From contig NC_009656.1 in NCBI RefSeq assembly GCF_000017205.1, forward strand, positions 6,192,501 to 6,256,500: a stretch of 64,000 bases of DNA, read 5' to 3'. The notes under the pieces are model-generated. The model saw only the letters and a list, made by a program, of their open reading frames with translations, was not told the DNA's origin and made no database searches. This document shows positions 53,541-61,815 of this stretch, piece after piece (position 1 is the stretch's first letter; each line of letters opens with the position of its first letter). This DNA comes from Pseudomonas paraeruginosa PA7 (GTDB lineage Bacteria; Pseudomonadota; Gammaproteobacteria; Pseudomonadales; Pseudomonadaceae). The translations under genes were made by a program, and so were the position numbers.

Positions 53541-55907
53541 TCAGGATGCATAGAGCTCACTCTCCAACTCCTGAATCGCCTGCTGATAACCAGGCTTACC
53601 GCCAAACGCCCTGACCAACTCAACTGGCGCACCGATCTGGCTGAAAGGATCGAGCTGGAGAATCTTTATGTCTTCGATGTGCTCGATGCCGGTGTCGGCG
53701 TACTTGTCCAACAAGGCCTCCAGCACCTGGCGGGCGGCGCCGGAGTATTTGGCGAAGTAGTTGCGTTTTTTCACCTGTTCGGCGCGCTCCTTGCGGGTCA
53801 GCGGCGGTTGGTCGAAGGCGATATGGCAGATCAGGTCGAAGGGGTCGAGCGGCTGGCCGCGCTTGGCCTGTACTTCCTCGTCCAGGGCTTCCCACATCAC
53901 ACCTTGAGCGGCGAGCTCGTCGATGATGGCCTTCTTCTGCTCGGCATCCGTCCAGCGGCGCAGGAAGTCATCCAGCGAGGCAAACTGCTTTTTCACGCAG
54001 CTGCGGGTGTAGTCGCGCAGCGATTCGGTGATCAGCTTGCCGTCCGGCCCGTAGTACTGCACGCGCTCTGCAATAACGTGGATCGGCACGTTGTCGATCA
54101 CGTACTTGATACGCTTTTTGCCCTCTTCGCCGCCATCGGTTTCGTCGCCCTCGGGCAGCCAATCGCCACCGTCGACGATGCCTTCCTCATCCGCCAGAGG
54201 ACTATCTGGCGGCACGGGCGAGTCATCGCCTTCAGGGCTGTAGATCACCACGGGTTCGCCATCGAAGGCTGGATCGGCGAACAGCTCGGTGGCTTTCTTG
54301 AAGTCCATGATGGTGAACCAGAACTTGCCGTAGTCCTCGTTGATGCGCGTGCCGCGCCCGATGATCTGCTTGAACTCGGTCATCGACTTGATGTGCTGGT
54401 CGAGCACCACGAGCTTGCAGGTCTGGGCATCGACGCCAGTGGTCATCAGCTTGCTGGTGGTGGCGATGACCGGATAGCGCGCTTCCGGGTTGATGAAGTT
54501 GTCCAGCTCGGCCTTGCCTTCCTGGTCGTCGCCGGTGATGCGCATGACGTACTTGCGATTCTCAGCGATGCGCTCAGGATTGAGGTTGACCAGGGCCTGG
54601 CGCATGCGCTCGGCGTGGTTGATGTCATCGCAGAAGATGATGGTCTTCTGGAACGGGTCGGTGGCCTTGAGGAACTCGGTGACCTTCTGCGCCACCATCT
54701 GGGTACGCGCTTCGATGACCAAATGGCGGTCCATATCCTTGAGGTCGTAGATGCGGTCCTCGATCAGCTCGCCGTTCTTGTCGAGCATGCCCTTGGGAGG
54801 GCGCCAGCCCTGCAGGTCCTTGTCGAAATCGATGCGCACCACTTTATAGGGGGCGAGGAAGCCGTCCTCGATGCCTTGCTTCAAGGTGTAGCTGTACACC
54901 GGCTCACCGAAATAGGTGATGCTGGAAACGTCCTTGGTTTCCTTTGGCGTGGCGGTCAGGCCGACGTGAGTGGCGCTGGAAAAATATTCGAGGATCTCGC
55001 GCCAGGCGGAATCTTCCGCAGCGCTGCCACGGTGGCATTCGTCAATCACCACCAGATCAAAGAAATCCGGGGAGAACTGCTTGTAGACGTTCTTTTCTTC
55101 TTCAGAGCCAGTTACTGCCTGGTAGAGCGACAGGTAGATCTCGTAGGACTTCTCGATCTGGCGCTTGGCGATCTTGGTCATCGCCTGGCCGAAGGGCTTG
55201 AAGTCGTTGTTCTTGGTCTGGTCGACCAGAATATTGCGATCGGCAAGGAAGAGGATGCGTTTCTTCTGCTTCGACTTCCACAGCCGCCAGATGATCTGAA
55301 ACGCGGTGTAGGTCTTGCCGGTGCCGGTGGCCATCACCAGCAGCACGCGATCCTGGCCACGTGCTACGGCCTCAACCGTGCGGTTGATGGCATTCATCTG
55401 GTAGTAGCGCGGCATGCGCCCGGAACCGTCGTCGTAGTAAGGCGCCTCGATCTTTTGCCGAGCGGCGCCATCCAGGCCTTTCCATTGGCAATACCGCTGC
55501 CAGAGCTCGTCCGGGCTGGGAAACTGGTCGAGCCCTAGCTCGGTTTCAACCTGCGTGCCGGTGCCGCTGCGATCATGGAACAGAAAGCCATCGCCATTGC
55601 TGGAAAACACGAACGGCACGTCGAGCGCTTCGGCATAGCCGAGGGCCTGTTGCATGCCGGAGCCGAGCGAGTGCTTGTTGTCCTTCGCCTCGATGACGGC
55701 AATGGGCAGGTTCTGCTGGTGATAGAGGATGTAGTCAGCTCGACGCGACTCGCCACGGCTGTGCATTTTGCCGCGCACGATAATGCGTCCCTTGGTGAAG
55801 CTGACTTCCTCACGTACCTGCTTATGCAAATCCCAGCCAGCGTTACCAATGGCAGGGGAAATGAATTTGCTGCAGATATCACGCTCGGAAAGCGATTTCT
55901 TGTCCAT
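53541..55907 (-). CDS. hsdR: Type I restriction endonuclease subunit HsdR (EcoEI-like)
   Basis: 788-residue HsdR. The N-terminal nuclease shows the PD-(D/E)XK residues in RRADYILYHQQNLPIAVIEA followed by K (about 54-74). A superfamily 2 helicase follows: Walker A MATGTGKTYTAF (about 190), DECHRGSA (about 290), TATPKE, and a late GRGTRINED. A C-terminal helical domain (about 650-788) binds the methylase. It translocates DNA and cuts at distant sites when the target is unmethylated. An inverted repeat lies 29 bp upstream of its start. Confidence 0.94.
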   Translation of the reverse strand: MDKKSLSERDICSKFISPAIGNAGWDLHKQVREEVSFTKGRIIVRGKMHSRGESRRADYILYHQQNLPIAVIEAKDNKHSLGSGMQQALGYAEALDVPFVFSSNGDGFLFHDRSGTGTQVETELGLDQFPSPDELWQRYCQWKGLDGAARQKIEAPYYDDGSGRMPRYYQMNAINRTVEAVARGQDRVLLVMATGTGKTYTAFQIIWRLWKSKQKKRILFLADRNILVDQTKNNDFKPFGQAMTKIAKRQIEKSYEIYLSLYQAVTGSEEEKNVYKQFSPDFFDLVVIDECHRGSAAEDSAWREILEYFSSATHVGLTATPKETKDVSSITYFGEPVYSYTLKQGIEDGFLAPYKVVRIDFDKDLQGWRPPKGMLDKNGELIEDRIYDLKDMDRHLVIEARTQMVAQKVTEFLKATDPFQKTIIFCDDINHAERMRQALVNLNPERIAENRKYVMRITGDDQEGKAELDNFINPEARYPVIATTSKLMTTGVDAQTCKLVVLDQHIKSMTEFKQIIGRGTRINEDYGKFWFTIMDFKKATELFADPAFDGEPVVIYSPEGDDSPVPPDSPLADEEGIVDGGDWLPEGDETDGGEEGKKRIKYVIDNVPIHVIAERVQYYGPDGKLITESLRDYTRSCVKKQFASLDDFLRRWTDAEQKKAIIDELAAQGVMWEALDEEVQAKRGQPLDPFDLICHIAFDQPPLTRKERAEQVKKRNYFAKYSGAARQVLEALLDKYADTGIEHIEDIKILQLDPFSQIGAPVELVRAFGGKPGYQQAIQELESELYAS

Positions 55908-55935
55908 GCTCCGGCCTTAAACGAAACCAATGCGC

Positions 55936-55954
55936 ATGCTCAAATCATGAGCAT
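55936..55954. promoter_or_regulatory. Inverted repeat upstream of hsdR
   Basis: ATGCTCA, 5-nt spacer, TGAGCAT: a perfect 7-bp inverted repeat 29 bp upstream of the hsdR start. Size and position fit an operator for a helix-turn-helix dimer. Confidence 0.4.
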
Positions 55955-56299
55955 CAGGTGATCGAACCAGATGGCAGTGATAGGCGTCGGAGGACTTCAA
56001 AACGTATGCAACCGTTATAAATGACCTTCCTTGAGGTACTTCGGCCTGCCCTGGTGCGATGCCCGTCACAATATCCATCTGCCACTACCGGATAAAGATT
56101 AAAAGCAATATGCCAACCACCGAGCTGACTCACATCAGCAGCTGAAATACTCAGTTCCCCTAATGCAATCTGTCGCGCAGGCACCCTTACGGGAAATGCT
56201 CCTGTAGATCACATCTGCAGGCTGTTCCTTCACGCGAGGTTCCGTTTCGGCAAGATGGCACACCGCATCCGCCATGTTTCAACTTACCAGCATCACGGC
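55955..56299. other. Gap between hsdR and M15-like gene
   Basis: About 345 bp. A leftward open frame (55954-56184) contains LGGWHIAFNLYPVV but has no convincing start or family, and may be a gene remnant. A separate promoter for the hsdR-to-zorD unit is likely in this gap. No clear sigma-70 site was picked out. Confidence 0.4.
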
Positions 56300-56947
56300 T
56301 CATGCCAGGCTCTCCAGCCATGGGCGAACGATCACCTTGCGCTCATCCAGACTGAGTGTGGCCACCCCGTCTTTTACCAATGCCTTCCTGTCCCCCGTAT
56401 GTGGGTTGGTAACGTAAGTGCCGATGCTCGGTAGCGTATTCGGGTTTGCACTCCAACGCAGGTTGAATGCCGCCAGCCTGGGAAACCAGAACTGACTGGC
56501 GTATGGCAGGTTGTCGTGAATCCACCAGGCCAACGGCGTCCAGTCCTTGCGCTCCTCATACCAGGGCAGCAATGCCGGCACCACGATGCAGGCAGTCGCG
56601 CCCAGATGCCCTTCAGGGTCCGGATAATCCCATATGTGCTCCGCGTAGTTTTTTTCGTTGGCGGCACAGCTGTACTGGTTGTTGTTCTCGGCCCCTTTAG
56701 CGTTGACTGCCGGAGCCCTGTAAGCCGAGCGAATGACGATCCGCCCAAAGCGCTCCTGAAGTGGCTCCAACAGCTGTTCGCAAAGCCCTCGCCCGGCTTC
56801 AATGGCGCGATCCGGATAATCCGGAATGTTGGGGATGCCCTCGATCTGGCTGATTTCCGAGTAGAGGAAATCGCGCATGAAAAAGTGCTTGGATAGCCGG
56901 ACGCGCCCCAGCTCTTCTAGGGCCTGTACCGATGATGGCTTATTCAT
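56300..56947 (-). CDS. M15-peptidase-like hypothetical protein
   Basis: 215-residue protein without a signal peptide. The central part (SAYRAPAVNAKGAENNNQYS, then NYAEHIWDYPDPEGHLGATA, about 75-125) recalls the zinc site layout of peptidase M15 (DD-carboxypeptidase/hedgehog fold), with His and Asp in order. A Trp-rich region follows (WWIHDNLPYASQFWFPRLAAF). I cannot confirm catalysis. In a defence island it may act on the cell wall or keep only the fold. Confidence 0.5.
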   Translation of the reverse strand: MNKPSSVQALEELGRVRLSKHFFMRDFLYSEISQIEGIPNIPDYPDRAIEAGRGLCEQLLEPLQERFGRIVIRSAYRAPAVNAKGAENNNQYSCAANEKNYAEHIWDYPDPEGHLGATACIVVPALLPWYEERKDWTPLAWWIHDNLPYASQFWFPRLAAFNLRWSANPNTLPSIGTYVTNPHTGDRKALVKDGVATLSLDERKVIVRPWLESLA

Positions 56948-57012
56948 CCTAATGTGCTCCGCTGCGACTCAATATCCATTGCTTCCGGTAAATCAACGCT
57001 ACCTGTAGATCA

Positions 57013-57381
57013 TCAGCTGTCGTGCCGCATCTGCATAGCTTGCCCCTGAGCAAACTCAAGCTGACGCTTCAACTGCTCGACATGCGCCCTTTCGGCTCGC
57101 AGGCCGGCCGTCAGCTCACGTATTTCGTCCTCTTGCTGATGCACCCGCATCTGAAGGTACTCCAGCTTGGTCTGTGAGGCATGCAAGTTGGCACGTGCTT
57201 CGCGCTGCTTAAGAATCTGCCAGTACAGTGCCACTCCAGCACCGTGGACAAGCAGCAAGCAAACACCTATGACAAGCCACGATAACCCAAGTCCAAACAC
57301 GCTTCGCTCTCCCTTGCTGGCCCGCCATGTTACGGCGAACTTGAATGACAGCACCACGATATGTAGCTTTAAGCGACGCAT
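57013..57381 (-). CDS. Small single-pass membrane coiled-coil protein
   Basis: 122-residue protein: a basic N-terminus, one membrane helix (about 32-55, GLSWLVIGVCLLLVHGAGVALYW in part) and a cytoplasmic coiled coil (about 58-115, rich in Gln/Glu/Leu). The layout resembles small phage- or defence-linked spanin-like or scaffold proteins, but I recognise no family. The start codon abuts the palindrome shared with the divergent regulator, so it is probably repressed by it. Confidence 0.6.
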   Translation of the reverse strand: MRRLKLHIVVLSFKFAVTWRASKGERSVFGLGLSWLVIGVCLLLVHGAGVALYWQILKQREARANLHASQTKLEYLQMRVHQQEDEIRELTAGLRAERAHVEQLKRQLEFAQGQAMQMRHDS

Positions 57382-57389
57382 CTAGAGTG

Positions 57390-57407
57390 TTTACCTGTAC
57401 AGGTAAA
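57390..57407. promoter_or_regulatory. Perfect 18-bp palindrome, candidate operator
   Basis: TTTACCTGTACAGGTAAA is self-complementary over all 18 bases. It lies 23 bp before the start of the divergent HTH regulator and 8 bp before the start of the leftward gene. BrxR/CapW-type regulators bind inverted repeats at their own promoters, so this is the natural operator candidate. Confidence 0.75.
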
Positions 57408-57430
57408 GTTTTCGAGCAGGTGGAGAGGCC

Positions 57431-58273
57431 ATGAAACGCAAACAAGAAATCGAATCGGTGCGCAGGGATCTGGCACTGCGTTACCGCTTGATCGAAACCG
57501 TAGTCTGGTGGGAAGGCCGGCTGACCACGAACCACCTGATGCAGAGCTTTGGCATCAGCCGGCAGCAGGCGTCGAAGGACATCAATTCATACATCACCGA
57601 CTACGCGCCGAAGAACCTGGAATACGACAAGCATTTGAAGGGGTATGTACCGAGCCGCCACTTCAAGCCACTGTTCATTGACGACAGCGCCAGCGCCTAC
57701 CTGCATCTGCTCAGTCAAAATTACGAGCGGGCACCGCATATCGACGGGCTGGCCTTGGCCTATGCCCACACCGAAGTACTGGGCGTACCAGATCGCTCAG
57801 TTCGCCCAGAAGTGTTGCGCCCTCTGCTCAAAGCTTGTCGAGAAGGGTTGCGACTGGAATGCGAGTATGTGTCCTTCACCACGCCGGAAGTTGAAACTCG
57901 CTTGATTGCCCCGCACATCCATCGCTACCTGCCGCTGGATGCCGAGCTGATGTACATGTACGACGATGCGCTGGATGACCGTAAGAGCAAACTGCGCCGC
58001 GTACTCAAGGAGGCGGACCGGCTGCGCTATCTCTACGACTTCGGCGACAGCTGGCAGCACGTGATTGCCGTGGAGAGCATCGAGCCCTGCGACTTCACCG
58101 GCACCTGGTGTGAGGTACTCGATGGAGCCCGCGCCTGCCCGCCGGAAGATGTGGGTGGCGTGCCGGGTTACCTGGACTTCCTGGCTTCAGGCGGCAGCTT
58201 TGATCCCGAGCTGTTTGACCGACGCGCCGCCAACGCGGCGGTGCAGCGGATCTGCAATAACTTCTGGGGCTGA
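57431..58273 (+). CDS. Chimeric regulator: BrxR/CapW-like N-terminus fused to PRiA4_ORF3-like C-terminus
   Basis: 280-residue protein. Residues 1-95 match the winged helix of BrxR/CapW-type defence regulators (LRYRLIETVVWWEGRLTTNH, then GISRQQASKDIN). Residues 130-162 look like the start of a WYL domain, ending ETRLIAPH. The expected rest of WYL is missing. From about 180 the sequence is a PRiA4_ORF3 (PF07929) domain: LYDFGDSWQHVIAVE, then ACPPEDVGGVPGYLDFL. The join is near nt 57,917-57,960. DNA binding should remain; WYL ligand sensing is probably lost. Confidence 0.82.
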   Translation: MKRKQEIESVRRDLALRYRLIETVVWWEGRLTTNHLMQSFGISRQQASKDINSYITDYAPKNLEYDKHLKGYVPSRHFKPLFIDDSASAYLHLLSQNYERAPHIDGLALAYAHTEVLGVPDRSVRPEVLRPLLKACREGLRLECEYVSFTTPEVETRLIAPHIHRYLPLDAELMYMYDDALDDRKSKLRRVLKEADRLRYLYDFGDSWQHVIAVESIEPCDFTGTWCEVLDGARACPPEDVGGVPGYLDFLASGGSFDPELFDRRAANAAVQRICNNFWG

Positions 58274-58301
58274 GGCCAGCGCTGCCAAGCGCGGCTAGCG
58301 T

Positions 58302-58394
58302 TTAATTCGCAGCACCGCCATAGGCCAGCTTGGCCAGCCCGATCAGTGCGGGCAGCACCAGCGCCAGCGGCAAAAGATCGCTAAGGGTGTTCAT
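58302..58394 (-). CDS. Putative 30-residue hydrophobic micropeptide
   Basis: MNTLSDLLPLALVLPALIGL then AKLAYGGAAN: one membrane-helix-sized hydrophobic run. The Shine-Dalgarno is weak (AGAAG). An AT-rich stretch upstream (58,400-58,510) could hold its promoter. Possible small membrane protein or type I toxin-like peptide; could also be chance. Confidence 0.3.
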   Translation of the reverse strand: MNTLSDLLPLALVLPALIGLAKLAYGGAAN

Positions 58395-58734
58395 GCTGAT
58401 TCTTCTTTTTATGTGTACGAACGATCTCGCACATAACCAGCATGCTTAATGAGCAAAAGCTATTGCAATAGGAAAATCAATTATTTTTGTATAACGAAGA
58501 TTGAATGAACGTCAAGGCAGACAGCCTTGTCCTGAGCGGACAGCGGTTCGTTGATTGAAGACGAAACCCAACGAGCAATTGGGACAACGGCTTCAATCGG
58601 CTATGGATTCAACAAGAGCGACACGTGCTTGGTTCGCGGCAGACCGCAGTGTTTCAGCGAGATAGCGCGACAGGATTTGTCGCTACGGCTGGGTATTGTC
58701 TTCTGCAAACGCCACGCAAAAGGAGACTCGGCGA
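58395..58734. other. AT-rich intergenic region
   Basis: 340 bp, clearly AT-richer than the surroundings at 58,400-58,510. A rightward frame (58551-58772) has no convincing start or family. It probably holds promoters for the zinc-ribbon/WYL/dynamin cassette on the right and the micropeptide on the left; TATAAC near 58,489 is a possible -10. Confidence 0.4.
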
Positions 58735-59028
58735 ATGAGAGCAGCACTGCCCCACTGCTGCCACCACTGTGAATGGCAGCAGACGTTGATCCTCAACAAT
58801 GGGGAGGGCGAGGGCTTCGATCACTGCCCTTGGTGTCGCTCGCCTGGCCCGCTTATTCAAAGGGCAACCCGCCTAAAGTCTCTAGCAGCCAGTACCGCCC
58901 GGCCGGGCAGCGTTGCTTATCGCCAGCATGGCAAATTGCCACCGAAAGGGTTAGATTCGCCACATAAGTGGCGTCAACAAAGCGCCCCCATTTCGATACG
59001 ACAGGGAAGTAACTATGTCCGAAGCTAA
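58735..59028 (+). CDS. Putative zinc-ribbon small protein
   Basis: 97 residues starting MRAALPHCCHHCEWQQTLIL, with CHHC and CPWC Cys pairs about 25 residues apart, like a rubredoxin-type zinc ribbon. A strong AGGAG lies 9 bp before the ATG. The C-terminal half is low in family character and overlaps the start of the WYL gene by 14 bp. Could be genuine and coupled to it, or only the first 45 residues may be meaningful. Confidence 0.45.
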   Translation: MRAALPHCCHHCEWQQTLILNNGEGEGFDHCPWCRSPGPLIQRATRLKSLAASTARPGSVAYRQHGKLPPKGLDSPHKWRQQSAPISIRQGSNYVRS

Positions 59029-60031
59029 GGACACTCTCCTAAGGCTTATCGCCCTGCTGCGCCTTATCCCGCGAGCACCTGGCCGTATAGCGACCACGAC
59101 CCTGCTGGAAAAGCTCAAGGAAGATGGTTTCTCGGTGAGCCTGCGCACAGTTCAGCGCGACCTTGACCGACTCTCTATTCCGTTCGCCTTACAACGTGAC
59201 GAGAGCTCCCCGTCATTTCGCTGGAGCCTGTCGGAGAATGCGCCTATCGATTTGTCGGCCATGGATACTCCCACGGCACTGGCGCTCTACCTCGCGGAAA
59301 GCCACCTGCAGACACTGCTCCCTCAGAGTGTGCTGGATCAACTCGGCCCCCAATTCCGCATGGCCCGCGACTACATAGACAATTTGGAAAACAATGGTCT
59401 GGCGCGCTGGGCGCACAAAGTTCGGGCGATCCCCAACGGCAAGTCCCTGCAACCCGCGCAGATCGCCCCATGCGTCTGGGATCAAACTTCCACTGCCCTG
59501 CTGGAGCGTAAACAGTTGCAGATCAGCTACCTAAGTCGTAGCAAGAGCGAACTGAAGCAACTGCTGATTCACCCCGCTGGCTTAGTTTCCCGCCACGCCA
59601 TCAGCTACCTAATCGGCAGCGTCGAGGGATACGACGACCTTCGCCAATTCGCCCTGCACCGCATTCACCAGGCCGAGTGCCTGGAAGCCCCAGCCCAAGT
59701 CCGTGACGACTTCGAGATCGAGCGCTACATTCGCCAGGATCTCAACACAGATACGCCCATTGAGCAGGTGGAGCTGGTTGCCGACGTATCACCGCCGATC
59801 GCCTGGCTGCTCGGCGAGACGCCATTGAGCAGTAAGCAAAGTCTGAAGCCGCTACCCGATAGCGACTGGCAACGGCTGTGCGCAGTAGTACCAGATGATC
59901 GTGAAACGCTGTGGTGGGTGTTTGGGCTGGGGGAGAATGTGAAGGTGTTGGAGCCGAAGAACTGGGTACAGGTAATCAGAGAAAAAGCGGCCGCATTGGA
60001 GGCCTTATATACAGAGATAGAGCTTCCCTGA
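59015..60031 (+). CDS. WYL-domain transcriptional regulator
   Basis: 338-residue regulator: N-terminal HTH (about 10-70, VSLRTVQRDLDRLSIPF), a WYL domain (about 160-235, RKQLQISYLSRSKSELKQLL, then HPAGLVSRHAISYLIGSVEG) and a WCX-type C-terminus (about 250-338). WYL proteins sense ligands such as nucleic-acid fragments and often control phage-defence genes. It lies 58 bp before the dynamin pair on the same strand and probably regulates it. GGGAAG precedes the ATG. Confidence 0.88.
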   Translation: MSEAKDTLLRLIALLRLIPRAPGRIATTTLLEKLKEDGFSVSLRTVQRDLDRLSIPFALQRDESSPSFRWSLSENAPIDLSAMDTPTALALYLAESHLQTLLPQSVLDQLGPQFRMARDYIDNLENNGLARWAHKVRAIPNGKSLQPAQIAPCVWDQTSTALLERKQLQISYLSRSKSELKQLLIHPAGLVSRHAISYLIGSVEGYDDLRQFALHRIHQAECLEAPAQVRDDFEIERYIRQDLNTDTPIEQVELVADVSPPIAWLLGETPLSSKQSLKPLPDSDWQRLCAVVPDDRETLWWVFGLGENVKVLEPKNWVQVIREKAAALEALYTEIELP

Positions 60032-60089
60032 AGCTACAGATCTACTTCTCAGCTCGTATAAGAGCTATTTCTATTAAAGGATTACTAGC

Positions 60090-61802
60090 ATGCTTGAAAG
60101 TCAAAAAGAGTTCGCCACTTATTTGAGAAAAATGGCGAGCCTGCTTAACGGGCAACCATTCTCATACGATCAAACATTGCTTGAAAAAGTGATGGAAACC
60201 GAGTTGGTGGTACCAGTGGTCGGGGCCTTCAGCGCCGGCAAGAGCTCGCTGTTGAATGCATTGATGGGCAAGGACATCCTGCCCGTGGGCATCGCTCCGG
60301 AAACCGAGCTGGCGACCGAGCTGCGCTATTCCTCCGAACCCTATCTGCTGGCAATAAAGCCGGACGGAGAACAAGAACGCCTGCCTATCGACGCCCTGGG
60401 TACGATCAACCGGCGTTCCAGCGAGTTTTCCCACCTGCGTCTGTACCTCAACAGCGAAGCATTGAAAGCCCTTGCACCGCTGGTTCTGGTCGACATGCCT
60501 GGGTTCGGTTCGTCGTTGGAAAACCACAACAAGGCAATTGCCTACTACCTACCTCGTGGCGTGCACTTCGTTGTCCTGACCAGCGTCGAGGATGGCAACA
60601 TCACCCAATCGATGTTGCGCAAGCTCGACGAACTGAAAACCTACAACACTGACTTTACCTTCATGCTGAGCAAGTGCAACCTGCGCGCCCCCGATCAGGT
60701 GGAAGAAGTCCAAGCGTATGTCGACGACCAGTTGGGCGTGTATTTCGGCAACCAGTGCCGCAGCATCACCCTCGGCAACCGTGGCGGTGAAGAACTGAGC
60801 CGTGCTCTGGCTACCTTGCAGCCCGATGCCCTCTTCTCGCGCCTGTTTATCGACATCCTCAAGGATCAGAGTTTCGACCTACTGGCGCAGATCAACCTGG
60901 CACTGAGCGTGCTGAAAAAGGACAAGACCGAAAGCGAGCAGGCCACACGCGCGCTCGAACAGGCCCTGGCCCAACTGCTGGAACAACGCAAGGATGTCGA
61001 GTCGGATCTGAAGGAGCGCTATTCGGGGAAAATGCTTGATCGCACCCTGCGCAGCTTGGACAACGCGCTCAATGAATCGGTGGAAGAGCTGGCTGCCCTC
61101 GGCAACGGGAAAAACCCAAGTGCGCTCTCCAACGCCCTCTCCGAAATCATCCGTGGCAGCCTCGCCAACACCATCAAGTCTGAAGTCCAAGACATATCCA
61201 CCAGCATGGTCGACCGGATTGCCGGCAACCTCGGCTCCGCCAGTAGCCAGATGGCTGTGCTGGATATCGGTGGCAACTGGAACTACGAGCTGGCCGGAAA
61301 GGTCAAGCTGTCGCTGGAGCGCACCACTGAAATGCTCAGCGATTGGTCGGCGCGCTTGAGCAACCACGCCAGCGAAAAGACTGACAAGGATGGAAACGTC
61401 GCACTCTATCGCAGCCTGTCGACGGTGCTTGCGGTTACCACCAGCGTGGTCAACCCACTAGTGGAACTGGCCATAATCTTCCTTCCCGAGATCATCAGGA
61501 TGTTCAACAGCCCCGGCAACGAGCGCGAGAAACTTCGCCAGAAGCTGACCGCCGAGGTTTTCCCCAACATCAAGGCAGAACTGCGTGGAAAGATACCGGC
61601 GATCATCGACGAACAGCTCAATGCCATGCTGAAGAAAATCGGCGACGGCTTTGAAGAACAGATCACCCGGCAAAAACAGGTGATCGACTCGATCACCCAG
61701 GAAAAGCTCGAGCGTGAAGCAGAAATTGGTGAAAAGACCGCCAATTTGGAACACCTCGCCAGCGCACTGAAAGCCGCTGCCAACGAACACCTGTACCGCT
61801 AG
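60090..61802 (+). CDS. Dynamin-like GTPase, first of a pair
   Basis: 570-residue bacterial dynamin-like protein. G1 GAFSAGKSS (45-53), G2 Thr in the ETELATELRY segment, G3 DMPGFGS (about 136), G4-like LSKCN (about 200). The stalk is coiled coil (about 285-340), and a hydrophobic segment (about 445-475, TTSVVNPLVELAIIFLPEII) is a likely membrane paddle. Such proteins remodel membranes; Bacillus DynA limits phage lysis. AAAGGA precedes the ATG. Confidence 0.88.
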   Translation: MLESQKEFATYLRKMASLLNGQPFSYDQTLLEKVMETELVVPVVGAFSAGKSSLLNALMGKDILPVGIAPETELATELRYSSEPYLLAIKPDGEQERLPIDALGTINRRSSEFSHLRLYLNSEALKALAPLVLVDMPGFGSSLENHNKAIAYYLPRGVHFVVLTSVEDGNITQSMLRKLDELKTYNTDFTFMLSKCNLRAPDQVEEVQAYVDDQLGVYFGNQCRSITLGNRGGEELSRALATLQPDALFSRLFIDILKDQSFDLLAQINLALSVLKKDKTESEQATRALEQALAQLLEQRKDVESDLKERYSGKMLDRTLRSLDNALNESVEELAALGNGKNPSALSNALSEIIRGSLANTIKSEVQDISTSMVDRIAGNLGSASSQMAVLDIGGNWNYELAGKVKLSLERTTEMLSDWSARLSNHASEKTDKDGNVALYRSLSTVLAVTTSVVNPLVELAIIFLPEIIRMFNSPGNEREKLRQKLTAEVFPNIKAELRGKIPAIIDEQLNAMLKKIGDGFEEQITRQKQVIDSITQEKLEREAEIGEKTANLEHLASALKAAANEHLYR

Positions 61803-61815
61803 GGCCAACGGCGTC

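Noticed and set aside
53679..55538. 619-residue rightward open frame opposite hsdR
   Set aside because: hsdR has clear nuclease and helicase motifs; the opposite frame has none.
55954..56184. 76-residue leftward frame between hsdR and the M15-like gene
   Set aside because: No Shine-Dalgarno, no family and mixed codon use; described only as a possible remnant.
58551..58772. 73-residue rightward frame
   Set aside because: No recognisable motif and it overlaps the better supported Cys-pair frame at 58735.
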